A stretch of 64,000 nucleotides of DNA, taken from contig NZ_LT707006.1 in the NCBI RefSeq assembly GCF_900155865.1, forward strand, positions 4,132,577 through 4,196,576, in the 5' to 3' direction. This DNA comes from Bacteroides bouchesdurhonensis (GTDB lineage Bacteria; Bacteroidota; Bacteroidia; Bacteroidales; Bacteroidaceae). This document shows positions 26,257 through 35,299 of the stretch, in pieces; the stretch's first letter is position 1, and each line of letters begins with the position of its first letter. The position numbers and the translations under genes are program-made. Below the pieces are notes generated by a model. That model was given only the letters and a program-made list of their open reading frames with translations, did not search any database and had not been told where the DNA came from.

Positions 26257-26412
26257 GTTTGTAAACAGACCGTAAATGTTATAAGAACGGGTTCATTGAC
26301 GCACTTGCGAAAGCTGGACAAATTGACAATGACGCGTAGGAGTATTTGTCATAGTGGTATCTATTATATCAATTTTAGACTTATTAATTAACCAATAAAA
26401 GAAAAATCGCTT

Positions 26413-28584
26413 ATGAAACAAAAGAAAATGCTTACACTTACACTTTCACAGTTAAAACAGATCTATATCCAGGACATACCGGAGTTGATGGAAATAGCAA
26501 CAAGAAATTCAACTATTGAGGATTTCAAGTCTAACTTGTCACTATATCTGGACACCTGCCAAATAGATGGAAAAATAGCGGAAGAGGCAAGAGAGCAAAT
26601 TCGACTCTTACTACATTATGATGGGCTAAATGTCCATGAACTGTCTATGGGACAGGATATGCCAGTACAGACAATCCGGTTGCTTTATCAGTTTCTGACA
26701 GGGATGTTGGAGAATGTAGAAATGCCGACGGATTTGTTTATAGAAATCTTTCAGATGTTCAAGAGGCTGAAAGGAGAAGAGGTTTCCATACCATCACCTC
26801 AACGTATCAAAAACCGCAGCGATCGCTGGGCTACAGGACTGGATGAAGAAGTACAGGAGATACGTGCTGAAAATAAAGAGCGGATGTTACATCTGCTCAT
26901 CCAGAAGATAGAGAACCGGAAATCCAAACCTTCGGTACGGTTCCATTTTGAAGAAGGAATGAGTTACGAGGAGAAATACCAATTGGTAAGTGAGTGGTGG
27001 AATGATTTCCGTTTTCATTTGACAATGGCAATAAAAAGTCCGATTGAGTTGAATCGTTTTTTAGGAAATTCACTTTCCCCCGAGACGATGTATTTACTTT
27101 ATAAAGCCCGGAAAAAAGGAATGCCATTCTTTGCAACCCCCTATTACCTTTCATTGCTTAATGTTAGTGGAGAAGGCTACAATGATGAAGCAATCCGAAG
27201 TTACATCATTTATTCACCGCGGTTGGTGGAGACCTATGGAAATATCCACGCTTGGGAAAAGGAAGATATTATAGAAGCCGGGAAGCCGAACGCTGCCGGA
27301 TGGATGATCCCCGGACATAACATTCACCGTCGTTATCCGGAAGTAGCAATTTTAATCCCAGATACCATGGGGCGTGCTTGTGGAGGACTTTGTGCTTCTT
27401 GCCAACGTATGTACGACTTCCAAAGTGAACGGTTGAATTTTGAATTTGAAAGTTTAAAACCGAAGGAAAGTTGGGAACACAAATTGCGCCGGTTGATGAC
27501 TTATTTTGAAGAAGACACTCAGTTGAGGGATATTCTTATCACCGGAGGTGATGCGCTGATGAGTCAAAACAAGACACTACGTACTATTTTAGAGGCTGTC
27601 TACCGCATGGCTGTACGCAAACAAAAAGCAAACCAAGAACGTCCGGACGGAGAGAAATATGCAGAGTTACAACGAGTACGGTTAGGTTCCCGCCTACTGG
27701 CCTATCTGCCGATGCGTATTAATGATGAATTGATTGATATCTTACGGGAATTTAAAGAAAAAGCTTCAGCTATCGGTGTCAAACAATTTATCATTCAGAC
27801 TCACTTCCAGACTCCTTTGGAGGTTACTCCTGAAGCAAAAGAGGCTATCCGAAAAATTATTTCCAGCGGATGGATTATTACCAATCAGTTGGTGTATACG
27901 GTTGCCGCTTCCCGTCGGGGACATACGACACGACTTCGCCAGGTGCTCAACTCATTAGGTGTAGTATGTTATTATACTTTCTCTGTGAAGGGATTTAATG
28001 AGAACTATGCGGTATTTACACCCAATAGCCGTTCGATGCAGGAACAGATGGAAGAGAAAATATACGGACAAATGACTCCAGAACAAGCAAAAGAGCTATA
28101 CAAACTGCTGGAAATTAAAACTGAAACAAATAAAGATATCAAAAAAGGTAATGAGAAGTCTCAAGCAACCATAAAAAAAGAGCCCAAAGAAGGTACTGCT
28201 GCTTTGATCAGGCACTTTATGAAAAAACATCATCTACCTTTTCTGGCCACTGACCGAAATGTTTTAAATTTACCAGCCATCGGTAAAAGCATGACATTCC
28301 AGTTGGTAGGACTGACTGAGGATGGAAAACGTATTCTTCGCTTTGAGCATGACGGAACACGTCGTCATAGCCCGATTATCGGAAAGATGGGTGAAATCTA
28401 TATTGTAGAGAATAAATCATTGGCTGCCTATCTTCGTCAATTAGGGAAAATGGGAGAAGATCCGGAAGAGTATGCTTCTATCTGGAGCTATACGAAAGGG
28501 GAAACCGAACCTCGTTTCAGTTTATACGAGTATCCTGACTTCCCCTTCCATACAACAGAAAGAATGAGTAACCTGATCATTTAA
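26413..28584 (+). CDS. KamA-family radical SAM protein, long form
   Basis: The protein has 723 residues against about 415 for true lysine 2,3-aminomutase. The radical SAM motif CGGLCASC (CxxxCxxC) lies near residue 322, followed by ITGGDALMSQN and the FIIQTHFQTP region as in KamA/EpmB relatives. Residues 1 to ~250 are an extra, mostly helical domain, and residues ~580-723 another. PLP-lysine binding by the family is in the C-terminal part; I could not confirm that residue. It probably isomerises an amino acid or acts on a protein lysine. No lysine-fermentation genes are nearby. Confidence 0.85.
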   Translation: MKQKKMLTLTLSQLKQIYIQDIPELMEIATRNSTIEDFKSNLSLYLDTCQIDGKIAEEAREQIRLLLHYDGLNVHELSMGQDMPVQTIRLLYQFLTGMLENVEMPTDLFIEIFQMFKRLKGEEVSIPSPQRIKNRSDRWATGLDEEVQEIRAENKERMLHLLIQKIENRKSKPSVRFHFEEGMSYEEKYQLVSEWWNDFRFHLTMAIKSPIELNRFLGNSLSPETMYLLYKARKKGMPFFATPYYLSLLNVSGEGYNDEAIRSYIIYSPRLVETYGNIHAWEKEDIIEAGKPNAAGWMIPGHNIHRRYPEVAILIPDTMGRACGGLCASCQRMYDFQSERLNFEFESLKPKESWEHKLRRLMTYFEEDTQLRDILITGGDALMSQNKTLRTILEAVYRMAVRKQKANQERPDGEKYAELQRVRLGSRLLAYLPMRINDELIDILREFKEKASAIGVKQFIIQTHFQTPLEVTPEAKEAIRKIISSGWIITNQLVYTVAASRRGHTTRLRQVLNSLGVVCYYTFSVKGFNENYAVFTPNSRSMQEQMEEKIYGQMTPEQAKELYKLLEIKTETNKDIKKGNEKSQATIKKEPKEGTAALIRHFMKKHHLPFLATDRNVLNLPAIGKSMTFQLVGLTEDGKRILRFEHDGTRRHSPIIGKMGEIYIVENKSLAAYLRQLGKMGEDPEEYASIWSYTKGETEPRFSLYEYPDFPFHTTERMSNLII

Positions 28585-28647
28585 TTCCTACTATCGACCG
28601 ATAAAAGAGTTCCGGCAAAGGGAAAAGGAGAACCTACATAGAAAAAA

Positions 28648-28663
28648 ACAGAAATGATCTGTT
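28648..28663 (-). terminator. Short hairpin terminator of the SusC/SusD operon
   Basis: Six-base arms AACAGA and TCTGTT enclose a 5-base loop, and on the minus strand a run of T residues follows. It lies 29 bases beyond the SusD stop. Confidence 0.5.
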
Positions 28664-28691
28664 TCATCATACACTTCGCTATTGTAATTTT

Positions 28692-30287
28692 TTATTTCAG
28701 GTTATTATTTCCTGTATCCCACCAAAGTCTCGTACCTCCATTATCATCATCCCCCAAAGCTTTCACAAGAGCGAGATACTGTTCGAGATTTTCCGTTTGC
28801 AGCGTACCGGGAAAGCAAAGACGACGTATCATTATCTCCGTATCGATACTTCCGTTTTTGCTATGGTTGAAACGTACAGGAAACAAACGTGGATATCCTG
28901 TCCGCCGTTGCTCTGCCCATGCTTCACAACCTTCAGGAAACATAGCAATCCATTTTTGAGTGATGATTCTTTCTAACTTTATCTCTTTATCATCTTGTGA
29001 GTTCCACTTCGGCGAGACTTTACAACGAGCTTCTATATTATTAGCACTTTCAAAAGTATCCACAAAATCAATAGCTGTCCGTTCACTGTTCAAATAATCC
29101 TCGACTTGGTATATACCGCATTGGTGAAAAGAAGTAGTTATTCCATTTCGATAGCAAGTTTCTTCATCCTCATCTGTCCATCCACGCAAAGCAGCTTCGG
29201 CACGCAAAAACCAAATTTCTGCAGGCGTCATCAGAGGCGCATCCGTATTTTGATTACAAGATAATTTAGAGAGTCCGGCATAATGATTGTGGGCAAAACA
29301 TGTTCCCTGACGGATTCCATGATATTCCCCCTTATACTTTTCATCCGTACAAGATTCAAAATAGACTTTTAGCCGTGGATCTTCAAAACCTTTCAGAATA
29401 GATTCCATAGCAGCACTCATATAGGTTTCATTCCAGACACGATTTAATTCGCCCAACGGATTGGTATAACCGGATTCTGTTAAAACCGCAACTCCTTCTG
29501 TCTCAGCTTCAAAAACGCCATATTCATTTTTCAATCCTTTGAGAAATTCCAGACGGGCTTTATTCGGATCAACTGCAGAAAGCCGCATGGACAAACGCAT
29601 CCGTAAGGAGTTGGCAAACTTGACCCATGTGGAATATTTACCATCCAGCAAAATATCAAAACGAGCAAATCCGTTAGCTTCGGGTTTCTCCTCTATATAA
29701 TCAGTAAGAGCAACCACAGCAGAATCCAGCTCATTAAAAAACTCATAATAAACATCCTTCTGAGTATCAGGTTGATAATGGCTTTGTGCATCAGCAAAAT
29801 GTTTATAAATAATAGGACCATAATAGTCTGTCATACGATGCATCACCTCTACCTTTAGTATTTTTGTTATGCCGAACAAAGCCGGTTGCTCATAGCGAGT
29901 TGCATTTTCCGACTGAAATATCTGTGGGAAAATATAGGAATATATAGTTGTCCACATGGCACTATTCCAACCATCCTGCAGATTATAATCAGAATTATGG
30001 GTACCTCCGTTCAAAGGTTTACTATCATGCATATACCCGCAAAACATATCTGCATTCAAATTTTGTATTAGTTGGAAAGGCCAGTTTTTCCCTTTTCCGT
30101 AATCATAATTAAAATAAATGCCTTGCTGAATAATTCCCAATCGAATCCCATAACCATTGTCGTCAATGATCAAATCTTCATCGGTAATACCGGACAAGTC
30201 TGTATTGAAATCACGAAACTTTCCGGTACATGCGACAGACAGTAACAGGACACCCAACAAGCATATGTATATGTACTTCTTCATCAT
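28692..30287 (-). CDS. SusD/RagB-like outer-membrane lipoprotein
   Basis: The 531-residue protein has a lipoprotein signal peptide with lipobox LSVAC near residue 20. The body is the SusD-like helical repeat type (the SusD-like family with YYGPI, NSLRMRLSMRLS and LRAEAALRGW segments). It would cover the SusC channel at the cell surface and bind the ligand. It starts 14 bases after the end of the SusC gene, so the pair forms an operon. No glycan hydrolase or regulator is next to them, so the ligand cannot be guessed. Confidence 0.92.
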   Translation of the reverse strand: MMKKYIYICLLGVLLLSVACTGKFRDFNTDLSGITDEDLIIDDNGYGIRLGIIQQGIYFNYDYGKGKNWPFQLIQNLNADMFCGYMHDSKPLNGGTHNSDYNLQDGWNSAMWTTIYSYIFPQIFQSENATRYEQPALFGITKILKVEVMHRMTDYYGPIIYKHFADAQSHYQPDTQKDVYYEFFNELDSAVVALTDYIEEKPEANGFARFDILLDGKYSTWVKFANSLRMRLSMRLSAVDPNKARLEFLKGLKNEYGVFEAETEGVAVLTESGYTNPLGELNRVWNETYMSAAMESILKGFEDPRLKVYFESCTDEKYKGEYHGIRQGTCFAHNHYAGLSKLSCNQNTDAPLMTPAEIWFLRAEAALRGWTDEDEETCYRNGITTSFHQCGIYQVEDYLNSERTAIDFVDTFESANNIEARCKVSPKWNSQDDKEIKLERIITQKWIAMFPEGCEAWAEQRRTGYPRLFPVRFNHSKNGSIDTEIMIRRLCFPGTLQTENLEQYLALVKALGDDDNGGTRLWWDTGNNNLK

Positions 30288-30301
30288 TTCCCCTCCTACC
30301 T

Positions 30302-33300
30302 TTAAAACTCACATTTCACAGTAAAGCCCAGACTACGTGTAGTAGGCATACCAAAAACTTCAATACCTTGATTGTCATTACCTGTAGATAACACCAGATC
30401 GGGATCAAACGGGGCCTTCTTATACAAGAAACAAAGATTACGTGCAACAAAAGAAAGTTGCAGACTTTTTAGCACATTCGTTCTCTGCATCCATTTCTTT
30501 GGAAAATCATAACTCAATGAGACTTCCCGCAAACGAAGATTGGTTGCGTCATACATATAATATTCCGTCACTCCGGCACGTCCCCCCACTACATTCTTAT
30601 AAAACCCCTTTACATTGTCTATACGGTTTCCTTCCAACATTATATACCCTCTGTCACGTGCTTGGGCGGTTACTTCCGAAACACCATAAAGATCCATTTC
30701 AGCCTGAGTTTGTGAAAGAATCTCGCCCCCATAACGCCAGTCCAATAAGAAATAGAGACTAAACCCTCTATAAGAAAAGGTATGATTCCATCCCATCATA
30801 AAGACAGGATTAGCATTTCCTACTTTCACCGTATTACCATCGCCTTTCACTTGAGGGAGTCCTTTATATTCCCCCTCCGTTTCGTACAAAATGTTTCCTT
30901 CGTTATCACGAACAAATGCCTTACCATAAATATCACCAATAGAACCGCCTTTGACAAGCTTCATCGCATAACTGGACGAGAAACTGGTAGGTCCATAGGC
31001 AAACTCTTTCAATTGTTCATGCAGTTCAAGAATCTTATTCTTATTGGAAGAAAAATTCAGAGAAGTCTTCCAAGTAAAATCGGACGTTAATATCGGAGTA
31101 GCCTCCACCGTCATTTCCCATCCCCGATTCTGAATATCTCCGGCATTGACATAGCGATAGGCATATTTATCTCCGGCCAGAGCAGGAAGCTTGAAAAATT
31201 GATTATGAGTATTCGTACGATAATATGTAAAATTGACCCCTAAACGATGCTGTAAAAATTTCCATTCCATACCAATCTCCGTTGATCGGGTCATTTCCGG
31301 TTCCATCTCTTCAAAAGGAGCAGCGTCATTGGCTTGTATTTCTCCCCCTGCAGTAATATGCGAAACAGAATTGGTTATAAATAGAGGAATATCATTTCCC
31401 ACTTTACTATATGTCCCGCGTATCTTGGCTAAAGAGATCCATTCGGGCAACTCAATCCATTTGCCAATTAAAAAAGAGATTCCTACAGAAGGATAAAAGA
31501 AACCGATTTTCTCATGCCTGGTATAGGCAAGAGTAGACGACCAGTCATTACGGGCAGTCAGATCAAGAAATATTCCCTCCCGATACCCCAATTGAGCCGT
31601 ACCGAACACAGATTGCAGTTGCCGGCGGGCATCTATTTTCTGATCAATACTAGATGATCCGTTCATGATGATATTTGCAAGATTAAATACATTGGCATAC
31701 TTTAAAGAGGCATTTTTAGAATCGTAACGAATAGAATTCACATTTTTATCATTGATACTCCCGCCAATAGCCATATCTAATGTAAAATCATCCCATTTCT
31801 TTTTTCCCATCATCATGACATCACCATAAACCAATGTCTCCTGATAATCCATTTCAATATACCGCCCATTTGCTCCACACAATGCGGGAGCTGTAGAAGC
31901 ATAAAACTTCTGCCGTAACTTATCGGCTAGATAATCCACATTACCCCGAGCCTGAATAGTCATCCAATCATTCACTTTCAAACTTGCCGAAATAGAAACA
32001 ATGCTTCGCATACGTGTATCCTTACTCTGAATACGGTTCACCACCCAATAAGGATTCTGCTCAAAATCCTCGGTAAAAGTATGCCAGTTTTGTGTATTCA
32101 GTTTTCTATCTTCATCGTATGCTTCAAAATGATCTTTATAATAAGATAGATCTTCTCCCCTCGGAAAACGATATAACCCTACTAACGAATTCATGTAAAA
32201 ACCTCCTGAAACAGGTTTATTCTTGACAATCTGTCTCATAACATTCACATTACCATCTAGTTTCAGACGTTTATTAAACATGACAGCAGTCTCCCGAAGA
32301 TTGATATTATGCTTCACTAATTGATTCTTATCAACAATACCTCTTCCGGTCGTATTGGCATAAGAGAAATAGGTCTGAAGTTTTTCATTTCCATAATTAA
32401 CAGATAAAGAAGAGATAGAGGTCACCCCGGTACGAAAGAAATCATTCAGGTTGTCAAACGCTGTTAGATTGGAGCGTGTTCCCCAACTATCCACGACATC
32501 GCTTACCCCATACCGGTTTTGCATTTCAGGAAGAGCAAAAGCTTTTTCGAAAGTCAACCCGGTAGAAAAGTTAATATTCCTTTGCCCCACCGAGTTCCCT
32601 TTCTTCGTTGTGACAAGAATGACTCCGTTGGCTGCCTGACTACCATATAAAGCAGCCGCAGGAGCTCCTTTTAAGATACTGATACTTTCCACATCCTCCG
32701 GATTAAGATTAGAGATACCATCACCTCCATCCCGGTTACCGGCGTTTGCCGTCCCACCAATAGCAGAATAAGCCTGCTCCGGGCTTTCATTCAGCATTGG
32801 TACTCCGTCTATCACATAAAGAGGCTGATTGTCACTGGATACCGAACGAATTCCCCGAATACTTATTTTCGCAGATCCCCCCATACCGGAAGAATTCTTA
32901 TTAATCTGCACTCCGGCAGCTTTTCCGGCTAAAGCAGTGATCATATTCACTTCTTTCACCCTATTCAATTCCTTCCCGTTTATATTCTGGACAGCATAAG
33001 CCAAAGAAGATTCATTCTTTTCAAGTCCCAAAGCGGTCACAATTACTTTATCGAGTATCAATGTGTTTTCAGTAAGACATACTTCAAGTGTCTTTTTACC
33101 TGCTACACTTACCTCCATCGTCTTGTAACCCACAAATGAGACTTCCAAGATAGCACTGTCCGGAACAGACAAAGTGAAATTGCCTTTCACATCAGTTACC
33201 GTCCCTTTTGTCCCTCCCTTTTCATGTACATTTGCACCAATTAACGGCTCACCATTCATATCAATAACGCGCCCTCTCACTAACGAATCAGTGGTGGAAG

Positions 33301-33415
33301 CTTCTATTATTTCTTTAAATCCCAATTGCTTTGAAGCATAACTTTTTTCACCTGAGAAAAAGAACAGAATGATAATAGAGCAACTTAGAATTATTCTTAT
33401 TTTCAATAACATCAT
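30302..33415 (-). CDS. SusC/RagA TonB-dependent transporter
   Basis: The 1037-residue protein starts with a signal peptide (residues 1 to ~27). Residues ~44-125 are a CarboxypepD_reg-like domain (GRVIDMNGEPLIGANV), followed by the TonB-box-like segment, the plug (ITALAGKAAGVQI ... LYVIDGVPM) and a 22-strand-type barrel ending in an aromatic terminal residue pattern (TVKCEF). No N-terminal STN signalling domain is present, so it is not a sigma-signalling receptor. A minus-strand -7 box (33440-33447) lies 24 bases before the start. Confidence 0.93.
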   Translation of the reverse strand: MMLLKIRIILSCSIIILFFFSGEKSYASKQLGFKEIIEASTTDSLVRGRVIDMNGEPLIGANVHEKGGTKGTVTDVKGNFTLSVPDSAILEVSFVGYKTMEVSVAGKKTLEVCLTENTLILDKVIVTALGLEKNESSLAYAVQNINGKELNRVKEVNMITALAGKAAGVQINKNSSGMGGSAKISIRGIRSVSSDNQPLYVIDGVPMLNESPEQAYSAIGGTANAGNRDGGDGISNLNPEDVESISILKGAPAAALYGSQAANGVILVTTKKGNSVGQRNINFSTGLTFEKAFALPEMQNRYGVSDVVDSWGTRSNLTAFDNLNDFFRTGVTSISSLSVNYGNEKLQTYFSYANTTGRGIVDKNQLVKHNINLRETAVMFNKRLKLDGNVNVMRQIVKNKPVSGGFYMNSLVGLYRFPRGEDLSYYKDHFEAYDEDRKLNTQNWHTFTEDFEQNPYWVVNRIQSKDTRMRSIVSISASLKVNDWMTIQARGNVDYLADKLRQKFYASTAPALCGANGRYIEMDYQETLVYGDVMMMGKKKWDDFTLDMAIGGSINDKNVNSIRYDSKNASLKYANVFNLANIIMNGSSSIDQKIDARRQLQSVFGTAQLGYREGIFLDLTARNDWSSTLAYTRHEKIGFFYPSVGISFLIGKWIELPEWISLAKIRGTYSKVGNDIPLFITNSVSHITAGGEIQANDAAPFEEMEPEMTRSTEIGMEWKFLQHRLGVNFTYYRTNTHNQFFKLPALAGDKYAYRYVNAGDIQNRGWEMTVEATPILTSDFTWKTSLNFSSNKNKILELHEQLKEFAYGPTSFSSSYAMKLVKGGSIGDIYGKAFVRDNEGNILYETEGEYKGLPQVKGDGNTVKVGNANPVFMMGWNHTFSYRGFSLYFLLDWRYGGEILSQTQAEMDLYGVSEVTAQARDRGYIMLEGNRIDNVKGFYKNVVGGRAGVTEYYMYDATNLRLREVSLSYDFPKKWMQRTNVLKSLQLSFVARNLCFLYKKAPFDPDLVLSTGNDNQGIEVFGMPTTRSLGFTVKCEF

Positions 33416-33439
33416 ATGAAGAGTTCAAACATTAACGGA

Positions 33440-33516
33440 CAAAAATAGCTAAATATTTTTAAAAGGACATTTTTTCGCATCGATTTTGAGAGAAAAGAAC
33501 AATATGATTATTTTTG
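33440..33516. promoter_or_regulatory. Divergent promoters of SusC and the UDG-like gene
   Basis: Minus-strand TATTTTTG at 33440-33447 serves the SusC/SusD operon. Plus-strand TATTTTTG at 33509-33516 lies 18 bases before the ATG at 33535. Confidence 0.55.
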
Positions 33517-33534
33517 TAGAAAATTAAAAGAGAA

Positions 33535-34131
33535 ATGGAAATAGAAATTGAAACACATCCATTAGAGCCTTTTCTTCCACCAAACGCAAAATTGCTGATG
33601 TTAGGGAGTTTTCCGCCACAGAAGAAACGTTGGTCCATGGATTTTTACTATCCAAACCTGAACAATGATATGTGGCGTATTGTTGGATTTTTGTTCTTCA
33701 ACGACAAGGATTATTTTCTGAACGAGACACGAAAAGCGTTTTGTAGAGACCGGATCATTGATTTTCTGAATGAGAAAGGTATTGCGTTGTTTGACACCGC
33801 CTCATCCATCAGGCGATTGCAGGATAATGCTTCAGATAAGTTTCTGGAAGTAGTGCAACCTACGGATATAGCAACATTACTTCGTCAAATTCCTTTATGT
33901 AAGGCAATAGTTACCACGGGGCAAAAAGCTACTGATACGCTCCGGCAACAATTGGAAGTGGAAGAACCGAAAGTCGGTGATTTCTCCGAATTTATCTTTG
34001 AGGGACGTGCCATGAGACTGTACAGAATGCCTTCTTCGTCGCGCGCCTATCCGTTGGCACTGGATAAAAAAGCGGCTGCTTACCGGATTATGTATCAAGA
34101 CTTGGGAATGTCACAAACAGCTCTGTACTAG
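33535..34131 (+). CDS. Uracil-DNA glycosylase superfamily protein (Mug-like)
   Basis: This 198-residue protein carries the UDG-superfamily strand MLGSFPP (about residues 23-29), followed by FYYPNLNNDMWRI, the base-pocket region with an Asn in place of the usual activating Asp, and the closing RMPSSSRAY motif. It resembles the MUG/DUF-type glycosylases common in Bacteroidota. It would excise a uracil-like or mismatched base. It is monocistronic. Confidence 0.85.
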   Translation: MEIEIETHPLEPFLPPNAKLLMLGSFPPQKKRWSMDFYYPNLNNDMWRIVGFLFFNDKDYFLNETRKAFCRDRIIDFLNEKGIALFDTASSIRRLQDNASDKFLEVVQPTDIATLLRQIPLCKAIVTTGQKATDTLRQQLEVEEPKVGDFSEFIFEGRAMRLYRMPSSSRAYPLALDKKAAAYRIMYQDLGMSQTALY

Positions 34132-34192
34132 TTGGGTTCAAACCCGAAGAGTGGGAAAAATTAAAATAGTTAAAAACTTATTTATCCGAACG

Positions 34193-34223
34193 CTTGCAGA
34201 TTCAGAAGTTTCTATTACCTTTG
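34193..34223 (+). promoter_or_regulatory. Promoter of the tRNA-Trp gene
   Basis: CTTG at 34193-34196, a 19-base spacer and TACCTTTG at 34216-34223 match the Bacteroidota consensus. The tRNA begins 12 bases later. Confidence 0.65.
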
Positions 34224-34234
34224 CAGCCGCAAAC

Positions 34235-34307
34235 ACGGGAGTAGCTCAGTTGGTAGAGCACCGGTCTCCAAAACCGGGTGTCGGGAGTTCGAGCCTCTCC
34301 TCCCGTG
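34235..34307 (+). tRNA. tRNA-Trp (anticodon CCA)
   Basis: The 73-base gene folds into a complete cloverleaf: acceptor ACGGGAG/CTCCCGT, D arm GCTC ... GAGC, anticodon stem CCGGT/ACCGG with CCA at 34268-34270, and T arm GGGAG/CTCTC with TTCGAGC. The discriminator base is G, and the CCA end is not encoded. In Bacteroides a tRNA-Trp usually precedes secE-nusG. This copy is followed instead by small accessory genes, and I found no repeat of its 3' end that would mark an inserted island. Confidence 0.95.
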
Positions 34308-34337
34308 CAAGGTCAAACTTTATACTAAAAAAAATAA

Positions 34338-34364
34338 AAAGGCCTCCAATTCATGGAAGCCTTT
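34338..34364 (-). terminator. Terminator of the DUF5053-like gene
   Basis: Eleven-base arms have one mismatch that is a G-U wobble in minus-strand RNA, and a long T-rich tail follows on that strand. It lies between the tRNA and the leftward gene ending at 34383. Confidence 0.65.
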
Positions 34365-34382
34365 CATCCGAAAGTTGTGTTT

Positions 34383-34817
34383 TTAAAAGCGATGCTTCCT
34401 CAAACGGAGAGCACTTCTCTTTATTCGTTCACTCAAATCGAGTAAACTATCTGATAATAAATCAATTTCTTCGTTAGTAAAAACAGCAGCCTTATTATTA
34501 ACATGATAACCATTCAAACGCTGACTGAACCAAGAACGTGACTTATTAAAATATTGTTCAGCAATGTAAGACCAAGTTATAGCCGGAACAATATCTTTCA
34601 ACGCTTGCTTGAAATCATGCTCATCAATTAACGCCTGTGACAGATCAATTGTTTCCTGAGCTTTAGAAGAAAGGATCTCAGCAAACTCACATTTTTCCTT
34701 CTCGTTTTTCCCAGATAACGTATGAGCTATTTTGCCCCGGAATTGTTTCCGTTGTTCATCCGTCTCTAACTGGAGAAATTCATTCAACAAATTATTTATT
34801 TCCTTATCTGTTCCCAT
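34383..34817 (-). CDS. DUF5053-like accessory protein
   Basis: The protein has 144 residues, with a helix-rich N-terminal half. The C-terminal half contains ITWSYIAEQYFNKSRSWFSQRLNGY, which looks like a helix-turn-helix. I recognise the pattern as the Bacteroides DUF5053 family, often found on prophages and mobile elements. It may be a small DNA-binding regulator; this is inference. It is co-oriented with the next small gene, with a hairpin between them. Confidence 0.6.
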   Translation of the reverse strand: MGTDKEINNLLNEFLQLETDEQRKQFRGKIAHTLSGKNEKEKCEFAEILSSKAQETIDLSQALIDEHDFKQALKDIVPAITWSYIAEQYFNKSRSWFSQRLNGYHVNNKAAVFTNEEIDLLSDSLLDLSERIKRSALRLRKHRF

Positions 34818-34847
34818 ACACTTTTATATATGTTGGTTTTTAAAGCA

Positions 34848-34868
34848 CCCCCTCACTACATGAGGGGG
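34848..34868 (-). terminator. GC-rich hairpin between two small genes
   Basis: Perfect 8-base arms (34848-34855 CCCCCTCA, 34861-34868 TGAGGGGG) and a 5-base loop sit just after the stop of the gene ending at 34875. It could terminate or attenuate read-through into the DUF5053-like gene. Confidence 0.55.
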
Positions 34869-34874
34869 TTAATG

Positions 34875-35054
34875 TTAGTCTTTCAGTTGTTTGAGGAGTT
34901 CGATCAACTTATCCAGCTGAATATCGATCAACCTCTCTAACTCTCTTTGTGGGTATCCTTGCTTTAACAATTCCTCCGCACTTTGGGCATAGAACTGTAA
35001 GCATCGCTTTACATGTTCTATGTGAGCCTTTAGCTCATCCTGATTGTCAAACAT
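34875..35054 (-). CDS. Small acidic/helical hypothetical protein
   Basis: This 59-residue protein is entirely helical with Leu/Gln/Glu-rich heptads, probably a short coiled coil. The frame is open to 35129, but a complete promoter (35073-35103) lies inside that extension, so the Met at 35054 is the start. Function unknown; it precedes the DUF5053-like gene and probably shares its promoter. Confidence 0.6.
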   Translation of the reverse strand: MFDNQDELKAHIEHVKRCLQFYAQSAEELLKQGYPQRELERLIDIQLDKLIELLKQLKD

Positions 35055-35072
35055 CGCTTTAAAAACACAGTA

Positions 35073-35103
35073 CAAATATAATAAACATTTGTTTATTAAC
35101 AAA
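35073..35103 (-). promoter_or_regulatory. Complete promoter of the small accessory genes
   Basis: On the minus strand TTTG (35100-35103) is followed by a 19-base spacer and TATATTTG (35073-35080). This fixes the start of the gene at 35054. The rest of the gap up to 35300 shows nothing else convincing. Confidence 0.65.
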
Positions 35104-35299
35104 GCTTTTACAGATAAATCTGCCTTCAAGTTAATTATTTAACACTTACATAACCTGAAACTAATAGATCAATCAGGAAGTGTTTAAGAGAATCAGTACA
35201 TTTACAACAAACAAACTTCAACCATGGAGATTCTTTACCCCAATTACATATTAGAAAATATCGGTATATTGATTTCTGTTGTTTATATCCAGCGACTAA

